A stretch of 64,000 bases of DNA. Origin: Bacteroidota bacterium. Its GTDB lineage: Bacteria; Bacteroidota; Ignavibacteria; Palsa-1295. A model generated the notes under the pieces. That model ran no database searches. It had not been told where the DNA came from and saw only the letters and a list, made by a program, of their open reading frames with translations. The DNA lies in NCBI GenBank assembly GCA_030706745.1, contig JAUZNX010000012.1, positions 38,714 to 102,713 on the forward strand, read 5' to 3'. Made by a program: the position numbers and the translations under genes. Positions 46,673 through 53,565 of this stretch are shown here, in pieces; positions within the stretch are counted from its first letter, which is position 1, and the number at the start of each line of letters is the position of its first letter.

Positions 46673-48466
46673 CTATGCGATCTTGGTTTTCGGTTCGGTC
46701 ATTGGTTTCAGCGAAAGCTTGCGGGTACGCGCTGGCGAAGGCTTCGAATGAGTCTCTGCTGGCGCGAGCAGTCCGCGAAGGTTGGCAACCAACTTTTCGA
46801 CAGAGGCTTCCCAATTCGGTTCAACATAGATAATGCGCGTGCCTTTCTCGCGCTTTTGCTCGACCCATCGACTGAGGATACGCATTTCGTCGATCTCAGG
46901 CTTGCCCGCAGTGGGCGGAATGGCGGATGTGGCTCCGTAATACATCCGTATCTGGCGCGTGAACCACGATTCGGCGATGTCGATTTGGGAAGCGGTGAAT
47001 GTCATTTGCTTCACGAGCCGTCCAAAGCGAATGAGCAGAATTTCGCAGGTGCCAGGAACCGTGGGATTCAGAATCACGCAATCATTTCCGCTGAGACTGG
47101 CATCTGGACGATCTCCACGTCCAAGAATGCGGCGGAGTTCGGATGATCGAATCTTATAGTATTGCGCCTCTTCGAAGTCCAGCCGGTCTGCGGCCAATTT
47201 CATCATGGCCTCGACGTGCGCAAGAATACCATCGTCCCCGGCTGCAAGAAATGCGCGCAGGCGATCGACTTCCAAGTGATACTGCTGCTCCGTCGCAAAC
47301 AAGGCGCAGGGCGCTGTGCATCGTCCGATTTCATAATACAAGCACGGTCGCTGCTCCGCGCCCACTCGAAACTGATCGCCGCATTCGCGCAACTGAAATG
47401 CACGGTTCAAGACATCGATAAGTGCTTCGGCACCGGATGGCCATTTGAACGGACCGTAATACTCCGCTCCATCGCCCGCCGGTTCGCGTACCATCGCTAG
47501 TGTGGGAAATGGATTCTGCACATCGAGCCGGACAAATGCCTGTCCTTTATAAAACCGATCGACCGAGTTAAATCGCGGATTGTGTTCCTTGATGCGGCGG
47601 CTTTCGAGCAGGAGTGCCGAAAGCTCGCTGCCTGTCTCTTCGTAATTGATGTCTTTGACCACTCGCATGAGTTGCGCGAGCTTTGTCCCCTGCGTGTTTG
47701 CGGTCGAAAAATAGTTTGAGACGCGATCGTGCAAGTTCTTCGCCTTGCCAACGTACAGCACTTCGCCCACACTTCCGGTCATGATGTATACGCCTGGCCG
47801 TTCCGGAAACGCGCGCACTTTGTCGCGGAGTGACAACTCCCGCTTTGTCTTGCGGCGTCCATAGTTTGGCCGCGCATATTGCAGGCGGATCAAGTCTTCG
47901 AGCGACTCGATCTCCAGCTCTTCGGCCATTGCAATGAAGTGTCCCAGCACTTTCGCCGTCGCTTCTGCATCCCCGCCCGCGCGATGCTGCCGCGAATTCT
48001 TAATGCCGAAGTAGCCTTGGACACTCGACAGCGATTTGCTTTTGAGCTTTGGCAAGAGCCGCCTCGCAAGCCGGCATGTACAAAGGATATGCTCGATTTC
48101 GTCAGTCGCTGAAAGTTCGAGCCGATCTCCCGCCCGCAAAAACGATTGAGAGACGAATCCGTGATCGAACTTCACGTTATGGCCCGTAAAAACAAAGTTC
48201 GCCGTTCCACGCGAGAGGAATTGCCTGATCTCTGGCAACGCATCCTCGAAGCGCGGCTTCCCGAAGACCATCGCGTTAGTGATCCCCGTGATTCGGGTGA
48301 TCTCGGACGGGATGAATCGCTCGGGATTCAGCAACGTGGAGAATGTCTCCGTGATCGCACCGGCTTCGAAGCGCACCATCGCAATCTCGGTGATCCGGTC
48401 GCGCTCGGCGGAAAGACCGGTCGTCTCCACATCGACGACCACGAATGATGCCTCATGGAGCAGCAT
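46673..48466 (-). CDS. DEDDh exonuclease fused to GIY-YIG (UvrC/Cho-like) domain
   Basis: 597 residues from ATG 48466. The N-terminal DnaQ-like exonuclease has VVDVETTGL (Asp12-Glu14), the NVKFDHGF motif and HRAGGDAEATA (His-x4-Asp) of the DEDDh type. From about residue 215 a GIY-YIG endonuclease follows (RPGVYIMTGSVGEVLYVGKAKNLHDRV), with an incision/UvrC-N-like extension containing a Cys cluster. The same fusion occurs in actinobacteria (Rv2191-like) and is linked to Cho-type repair. Overlaps the ybbR-like stop by 14 bases. Confidence 0.85.
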   Translation of the reverse strand: MLLHEASFVVVDVETTGLSAERDRITEIAMVRFEAGAITETFSTLLNPERFIPSEITRITGITNAMVFGKPRFEDALPEIRQFLSRGTANFVFTGHNVKFDHGFVSQSFLRAGDRLELSATDEIEHILCTCRLARRLLPKLKSKSLSSVQGYFGIKNSRQHRAGGDAEATAKVLGHFIAMAEELEIESLEDLIRLQYARPNYGRRKTKRELSLRDKVRAFPERPGVYIMTGSVGEVLYVGKAKNLHDRVSNYFSTANTQGTKLAQLMRVVKDINYEETGSELSALLLESRRIKEHNPRFNSVDRFYKGQAFVRLDVQNPFPTLAMVREPAGDGAEYYGPFKWPSGAEALIDVLNRAFQLRECGDQFRVGAEQRPCLYYEIGRCTAPCALFATEQQYHLEVDRLRAFLAAGDDGILAHVEAMMKLAADRLDFEEAQYYKIRSSELRRILGRGDRPDASLSGNDCVILNPTVPGTCEILLIRFGRLVKQMTFTASQIDIAESWFTRQIRMYYGATSAIPPTAGKPEIDEMRILSRWVEQKREKGTRIIYVEPNWEASVEKLVANLRGLLAPAETHSKPSPARTRKLSLKPMTEPKTKIA

Positions 48467-49454
48467 GCGTACCTCCCATGCTCGATTGATGATCCATGCC
48501 TGCCGCCTTCGAGAGTTGTAAATTCTTCTTGCGGACGATGAACCGGAGCGATTGTGGATCCGAGGCCAGATAGGTGATGCCGTTCGGCGTTTCGACGAGT
48601 GGTACCAGCGTGTGTGCCGTATCGACCATCCGAGGATCATACACGACGCGGGCGCGGATCGAAGACGTCTGCAATTTGGCCAACTCATTGACCCCGCCCC
48701 GAACGGTGACGCTCATCATGTTCGGGATGAGGACCAGCTCGTAATCCGGAGGTAATGCTTCTACGGTGACCGCTACGCCTGCGAGCGTTCGTTCGGCAAC
48801 CGCTTCGACCTCAACGTGGATCGAAATCTTTGGAGCATTCACGACCGATATGAAATTTGCAAGGCTATCCGAAAGTTGCACGACGCGATCGACCGGTTCT
48901 TTCGCACCGAGGACTTCAACGGACTGCGTTGAAAGCCAGCGAAGGGAATCCAGCACCGATGGCGCGCCATTTACGAGAACATAGGAAGGAGTGATGGTGG
49001 TCTTCCCGACTACATATCCTCGACTGGGACGCACGTCGATTCGAGCTTCTACAGGCAGCCGCTTGGCAACCAGCCGGTCAAAGTCGAGCCGAAGAGAATC
49101 CGGCTCGACTTTGAGAACGCGCAATTCGCTTGGCAGGACGGCGGCATTGGCAATCTCATCGCCTTTGAGCAAGAGAGAGCCGCCACTTCCGCCGACTACT
49201 CGCTCTGAGAGATCGAATGTGAAATCGGAGTTCTTTGTGAAGTTCATCGTCATAATCTGCCATCCCGCACCGCGAAGCCGAGTGTGCAAAGTCTGCGGCA
49301 GACCACTGGCAAGCGCGTAGCCTTTCGGTGGTATGAGCTTGACCGGCAGATCGACATCCGATTCATACGCCGCCGAGAGCCGCACGTATGCCCAGAGCAG
49401 CGCGGAGAAGACCAGCGCGACGAAAAAGACGATGATGGATCGGGCGAGGGTCAC
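48453..49454 (-). CDS. YbbR/CdaR-like protein
   Basis: 333 residues. One N-terminal helix (LARSIIVFFVALVFSALLWAYVRLS), then repeated beta-rich YbbR modules (for example LPVKLIPPKGYALASGLPQTLHTRLRG; LAGVAVTVEALPPDYELVLIPNMMSVTVRGG). CdaR proteins of this kind regulate diadenylate cyclase CdaA; no cdaA is visible here, so that link is inferred. Gene order here: recX, ybbR-like, nuclease. Confidence 0.75.
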   Translation of the reverse strand: MTLARSIIVFFVALVFSALLWAYVRLSAAYESDVDLPVKLIPPKGYALASGLPQTLHTRLRGAGWQIMTMNFTKNSDFTFDLSERVVGGSGGSLLLKGDEIANAAVLPSELRVLKVEPDSLRLDFDRLVAKRLPVEARIDVRPSRGYVVGKTTITPSYVLVNGAPSVLDSLRWLSTQSVEVLGAKEPVDRVVQLSDSLANFISVVNAPKISIHVEVEAVAERTLAGVAVTVEALPPDYELVLIPNMMSVTVRGGVNELAKLQTSSIRARVVYDPRMVDTAHTLVPLVETPNGITYLASDPQSLRFIVRKKNLQLSKAAGMDHQSSMGGTHAAP

Positions 49455-49459
49455 AAGGC

Positions 49460-49491
49460 AATGATGAATGTCGAATGATGAATGATGAATG
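49460..49491. repeat. Junction repeat copy filling the recX-ybbR gap
   Basis: AATGATGAATGTCGAATGAT and the following ATGAATGATGAATGG match the inverted pair at 26774-26877. It occupies almost the whole 39-base gap between recX and the ybbR-like gene. Confidence 0.7.
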
Positions 49492-49493
49492 GA

Positions 49494-50162
49494 TCAATCA
49501 TCCCCTTCACCTGTCCTATCCACTTCGTCCCCTCTGATCTTAGCATAAACTGTTTCGATTGTCTCGAAGGAGAACCCCCGGCCAGCCAAAAACGTGTACA
49601 ACTTCTGCTTTCTCTTCCGCGGATCGGCTTCGGCCTTCAGGATGCGTGGCCAGCGCTTCTCCGCGGCCTGCTGAGCGCGGTCTTCATCGCTCTCGCGTGC
49701 ATTGAGTTCAGCAAGCGTCTCCGCGATGACCTCCTTGCCAACACCTTTTTGGGCCAGCCCAAACGCAAGCTGCCGCGAGGAGACCGGCTTGCGGACCAAT
49801 TTATCATTTACGAATGCCCGCGACCAGTGCTCATCGTTCACCAAATGCTGCTCTCGCAAAAAATCGAGAACACGATCCGTGATGGCTGTCGGTATATCCT
49901 CTTTACTGAGCCGGTCGCGGATTTCCTTCTCGCTACGAGCGCGGTAATTCAGATACGCGATCGCAATCCGCTTGGCACTGATGAAATAATCGAATTCCGA
50001 GATCTTCTCGAAGAGCTCACGGTCGATGTAATCGCCTTTGCGGAGGCGAAACTCCTCGACGGTCTGATCGCACACACCGAAGGCAAATGCCTCGTCCAGA
50101 AAGATCGACGCGCGAGCCGAGTCGTTTTTCTGACGTTGGATCGATGTGATCTTGCCTTCCAT
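49494..50162 (-). CDS. recX: RecA modulator RecX
   Basis: 222 residues built of three-helix RecX repeats: ISAKRIAIAYLNYRARSEKEIRDRLSKEDI, AITDRVLDFLREQHLVNDEHWSRAFVNDKLVRKPVSSRQLAFGLAQKGV and KLYTFLAGRGFSFETIETVYAKIRG. RecX inhibits or tunes RecA filaments. recA lies about 1.7 kb upstream on the same strand, separated by two lipoprotein genes and a toxin-antitoxin pair. Confidence 0.88.
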   Translation of the reverse strand: MEGKITSIQRQKNDSARASIFLDEAFAFGVCDQTVEEFRLRKGDYIDRELFEKISEFDYFISAKRIAIAYLNYRARSEKEIRDRLSKEDIPTAITDRVLDFLREQHLVNDEHWSRAFVNDKLVRKPVSSRQLAFGLAQKGVGKEVIAETLAELNARESDEDRAQQAAEKRWPRILKAEADPRKRKQKLYTFLAGRGFSFETIETVYAKIRGDEVDRTGEGDD

Positions 50163-50173
50163 CGTGGGGTAAC

Positions 50174-50560
50174 CTAAACGATCAAAAGATCGCCGATCAT
50201 CGAAAAATGCTTATCCAACGTGCATAGTGGCAAGTTGCGCTGCAGGGCCAGGGCCGCAATCCAGAGATCGTTCGTAGGTATTGGCAAACCCTTTGATCTC
50301 AATTCCGCAAAAATGCTTGCATAGTATTCGCTCGTCTCGTCATCGGGATAGAGAATACTCGTATCGCTTGAATCGAGAAGAGCGAACAGACTCTTGCGAT
50401 TCTCCGCTTCGCGAGAGCCAAGCTTGAAGCCCGATAGCAGTTCGGCAACAACAACGAATGGAAACACCAGTAATTCTGCCTGCTCGAACAACGCTGTAAT
50501 GCGTGCATCACCTCTGAAGTGGGCAGCGTATGCGTTCGTGTCGATGAGCAATGCGCTCAT
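50174..50560 (-). CDS. PIN-domain toxin (VapC-like)
   Basis: 128 residues. PIN-fold acidic residues are in ALLIDTNAYAAHFRG (Asp7), VVVAELLSG (Glu near 39) and TNDLWIAALAL (Asp near 100). VapC-type proteins are ribonucleases, usually acting on tRNA or rRNA. Its ATG overlaps the stop of the upstream antitoxin by four bases, a classic toxin-antitoxin arrangement. Confidence 0.85.
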   Translation of the reverse strand: MSALLIDTNAYAAHFRGDARITALFEQAELLVFPFVVVAELLSGFKLGSREAENRKSLFALLDSSDTSILYPDDETSEYYASIFAELRSKGLPIPTNDLWIAALALQRNLPLCTLDKHFSMIGDLLIV

Positions 50561-50823
50561 TGCCAGAGTGAAGGATCAATCTCTCGGAAGGGCGCTGTGT
50601 TTTGGTCGAATTCTGAGTATTGACTGGCGCTCCAAGTTCCCCTCGTCGATGCAAGGATGGCATTTTTGTTTGTCGCCCCATTCGCAGGAGGTTCATGGCT
50701 TGCCACCATCTGTTCGAGATAGCGCCGGATTACGTCGCTGACCGAACTACGCTCGCGATCAGCGATTCGCTTCAGCTTTTCAATCAGCGAATCGTCAACG
50801 AATGGAATTTGCAGGGTCTTCAT
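50557..50823 (-). CDS. Ribbon-helix-helix antitoxin partner
   Basis: 88 residues. MKTLQIPFVDDSLIEKLKRI and SVSDVIRRYLEQMVAS form a ribbon-helix-helix DNA-binding pattern, and the C-terminal tail (FDQNTAPFREIDPSLW) is the likely toxin-binding segment. It precedes and overlaps the PIN toxin gene and probably represses the operon promoter. Confidence 0.78.
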   Translation of the reverse strand: MKTLQIPFVDDSLIEKLKRIADRERSSVSDVIRRYLEQMVASHEPPANGATNKNAILASTRGTWSASQYSEFDQNTAPFREIDPSLWQ

Positions 50824-50916
50824 ATGAAAAGTTTAACGCAGACCGGAAATTCATCGTTCTTTTGGCGCCGGATCTAGGTGATTTCGCTTCCACGCAGCTA
50901 TCGCTTAAGCTACCGC

Positions 50917-51354
50917 TTAACTTCCGCGCTGGATTGTCGGACCCATGGCGGACAGCATGGATCGGGCGTCGTACGCGTTTGAATTCTTGTCCGGCCTGCT
51001 GCCGTGATACATCCGCATTTTGTATGTCGTCACCAGTTCGACTTTGTGGTGATAATGCATCGACCAATGCCGAGTATGTTCGACGATAAAATAATCGTAT
51101 CCGTGGCCGACCGTCAACTCGGCCGAACGGTACAGCGCATATTGATCGACGGTTTGCGTGGGCGTATCGTAATTGCCGGTAAAGGTGACCTCGTAGCGGG
51201 TCGAGTCGATCGGCAGTTCGCTGTAGCCGTAGTGTCCCAGCCCTGGCTCCGGATCGGGGACGTAGAGCGTGCGTGCCGAGCAAGCGGCGAGGAACATCGC
51301 GGCAAGAATCGGCGCCAGCGTTTGACTGCGGAAGAATAGGCGCTTGTGGGTCAT
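50917..51354 (-). CDS. Lipoprotein (CC0125/CC1285-like), first copy
   Basis: 145 residues with a lipobox (FLAACSARTL, acylated Cys25). The core YEVTFTGNYDTPTQTVDQYALYRSAELTVGHGYDYFIVEH matches the conserved motif of the CC0125/CC1285 family of unknown function. Paralogous to the next gene upstream (51441-51875). Membrane-anchored by its lipid. Confidence 0.72.
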   Translation of the reverse strand: MTHKRLFFRSQTLAPILAAMFLAACSARTLYVPDPEPGLGHYGYSELPIDSTRYEVTFTGNYDTPTQTVDQYALYRSAELTVGHGYDYFIVEHTRHWSMHYHHKVELVTTYKMRMYHGSRPDKNSNAYDARSMLSAMGPTIQRGS

Positions 51355-51440
51355 GGATGATTGCGACGATTGATGAATGTGGATTGGCTATGACAAGAAT
51401 AGTTTGATCCAGAACTCGGGTTCCGTCCAATTAGCCACAC

Positions 51441-51875
51441 CTAATTGCTCCGCTCGATCGTTTGGGGCATCACTTTCAGTATCGCCTTTGCATTGTATGC
51501 CAATGGGTTACCGCTGGGTGCAGCACCCTTATACATGCGAATGATCTTGGTAGCTGTACTTTCGTCGACTCTCGATTTGTTCAAGATGAAGTAATCGAAG
51601 CCATGCTGATTAGTAAGCTCCGCGGCACGATACTCGGCCAAGCGATTCGCTTCATCCGTGGAAAAAGGATCTGAAAAAGTTATCACGTAACTGTTGGAAT
51701 CAAGAGGAACATCAAAGTAACCATAGGTATACGAGTACCCCTCGATTCCAACAGGATAGCTTCGGTTAGGGCCATACTTCGGCGTGGTGCCAGCGCAGGA
51801 AGACATTGCCAGTGCGCTGCACAGAAGGATAATGACTCGAACCGATTTCAGACCTATCCCAAAAATCCCCTTCAT
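51441..51875 (-). CDS. Lipoprotein (CC0125/CC1285-like), second copy
   Basis: 144 residues from ATG 51875 with lipobox ALAMSSCAGT. YVITFSDPFSTDEANRLAEYRAAELTNQHGFDYFILNKSR aligns with the neighbouring copy. A long in-frame upstream reading (to 52733) is antisense to recA's other frames and is rejected. It follows recA by 17 bases. Confidence 0.72.
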   Translation of the reverse strand: MKGIFGIGLKSVRVIILLCSALAMSSCAGTTPKYGPNRSYPVGIEGYSYTYGYFDVPLDSNSYVITFSDPFSTDEANRLAEYRAAELTNQHGFDYFILNKSRVDESTATKIIRMYKGAAPSGNPLAYNAKAILKVMPQTIERSN

Positions 51876-51892
51876 CCCATAAATCTCAGTTC

Positions 51893-52969
51893 CTACTTCC
51901 TCTTCTTCTCCTCGATCACCCCGCCTGCCGCGACAGCGCCGTTCGTGATTGGACCGGCGACTTCGATCTCGATGCCAAGCTTTTTGCGCACCGCAGTCTC
52001 GACCAAAGCGAATGAATCGGGATTCTCTTTCAGGAAGGTCTTGACCGACTCGCGGCCCTGACCGATGCGCTCGCCACCGAACGAGAACCACGAGCCGGAC
52101 TTCTGGATGATGTCGTTCTCGATGCCGACATCGATCATGTCGCCCATCTTCGAAATCCCTTCGTTGTAAAGCACGTCGAACTCGACTTCGCGGAAGGGCG
52201 GCGCAAGTTTGTTCTTCACGACTTTGACGCGCACGCGGTTGCCGATAATCTCCGTGCCGTCCTTGATGACATCGCGGCGGCGGATGTCCAAACGCACCGA
52301 TGCGTAAAACTTGAGTGCGTTGCCGCCGGTCGTTGTTTCGGGATTGCCATAGAGCACGCCGATCTTGGACCGAAGCTGGTTCGTGAAAATAACCGTCGTG
52401 CCGGACTTGCCGATGACGGCCGTGATCTTGCGCATCGCCTGCGACATCAACCGCGCGTGCGAACCCATCTGTGCATCGCCCATTTCGCCTTCGATCTCGG
52501 CGCGCGGCGTCAGAGCCGCAACAGAATCCACCACTATGACATCGAGCGCCGCGCTGCGGACGAGTTGCTCCAGAATATCCAGCGCCTGCTCGCCGAACTC
52601 GGGCTGCGAGAGGATCAACTCCTCGGTGTTCACACCGAGGCGCTTCGAGTAACCAACGTCGAGCGCGTGCTCGGCATCGATGAACGCCGCGTTGCCGCCG
52701 CGCTTTTGCGCCTCGGCAATGATGTGCAGGCAAAGCGTTGTCTTGCCGGAGGATTCCGGGCCAAAAATCTCGATGACGCGGCCACGGGGCACGCCGCCGA
52801 TGCCGATGGCGGCATCGATCGAGAGCGAGCCGGTCGGGATCACATCGACCTTCACGTGGGGCTGATCGCCTAAGCGCATGACCGATCCCTTACCGTGATT
52901 TTTCTCAATCGCTTCCATCGCGATGGAAAGTGCTTTTCTGCGGGAGTCTCTGGTTGCGGTATCTTGCAT
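51893..52969 (-). CDS. recA: Recombinase RecA
   Basis: 358 residues. Walker A GPESSGKT (70-77), [19 protein letters not shown] (Walker B and L1), the L2 region [30 protein letters not shown] and a basic C terminus (EEKKRK) make this certain. RecA pairs DNA strands and triggers the SOS response. The region directly upstream (53062-53510) carries a REP-like palindrome cluster. Confidence 0.98.
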   Translation of the reverse strand: MQDTATRDSRRKALSIAMEAIEKNHGKGSVMRLGDQPHVKVDVIPTGSLSIDAAIGIGGVPRGRVIEIFGPESSGKTTLCLHIIAEAQKRGGNAAFIDAEHALDVGYSKRLGVNTEELILSQPEFGEQALDILEQLVRSAALDVIVVDSVAALTPRAEIEGEMGDAQMGSHARLMSQAMRKITAVIGKSGTTVIFTNQLRSKIGVLYGNPETTTGGNALKFYASVRLDIRRRDVIKDGTEIIGNRVRVKVVKNKLAPPFREVEFDVLYNEGISKMGDMIDVGIENDIIQKSGSWFSFGGERIGQGRESVKTFLKENPDSFALVETAVRKKLGIEIEVAGPITNGAVAAGGVIEEKKRK

Positions 52970-53061
52970 CGTCGTAAATTTTCTTTTTTAGAAGCGAATG
53001 GAGCGGGCATAGGTGCCCATCAACTTTGATACAATATACGAAAAGAATCGGAGGCCGTTCA

Positions 53062-53510
53062 GTGCCGCTAACGGCACCGAAGGTTGTCAAAATGGGCTAA
53101 TGCCATTAGCCCCTACCCTAAAACCAGGTTTGAAAATTGTTTTTGTCTATTTTTGCAGGGGTTAATTGCATCAACCGAGAACACATCGGCAAATCAAAAT
53201 GGGCTAATGCCATTAGCCCCTACGCTGCTGTATTAATAATCTATTTTTGTAGGGGTTAATGGCATTAACCCGTTTTCGATCACCTATCGCACATGAGGTA
53301 TGTCCGAGAACTATCCAACACGGCGAAATCCACGATTGAAGGGTCACGATTATTCGCCGGAAGGATATTATTTTATAACGATGTGTGTGCCTGCCATATC
53401 CAATCGGGTTAACGCCGTTAACCCATACGATCGCCTGCATCTCTGACGGGATTAACGCCGTTAACGCTTACAATTGCCCGTGTGTCCGGACGGGTTAATG
53501 CCATTAACCC
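53062..53510. repeat. Cluster of REP-like palindromes between recA and a giant gene
   Basis: Seven 19-20-base palindromes: GGGCTAATGCCATTAGCCC at 53094 and 53201, a degenerate copy at 53159-53177, GGGTTAATGGCATTAACCC at 53253, GGGTTAACGCCGTTAACCC at 53406, a variant at 53448-53467 and GGGTTAATGCCATTAACCC at 53492. A related GTGCCGCTAACGGCAC hairpin lies at 53062-53077. Copies 1/2 and 3/4 are inverted pairs; the last three repeat every 42-44 bases. An asymmetric foot (GTAGGGG or its complement CCCCTAC) marks one side of the best copies, as in REP elements. The rest of the 596-base gap (52970-53565) holds no gene. Confidence 0.85.
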
Positions 53511-53565
53511 CCACCAATATCGCCGAACCACCTCCCGCGTTTGGCCTGTTCTTCAGGCACCTGCT

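Noticed and set aside
51441..52733. Long minus-strand frame joining the second lipoprotein to sequence antisense to the recA reading
   Set aside because: Everything upstream of the lipobox is a shadow of recA in another frame; the true start is 51875.
53062..53510. CRISPR array or terminator series
   Set aside because: Spacing is irregular and copies are in both orientations; no T runs follow the hairpins. A REP-like reading fits better.
53482..53565. Earlier start of the 1592-residue gene
   Set aside because: Falls inside the palindrome cluster; the signal peptide starts at 53566.
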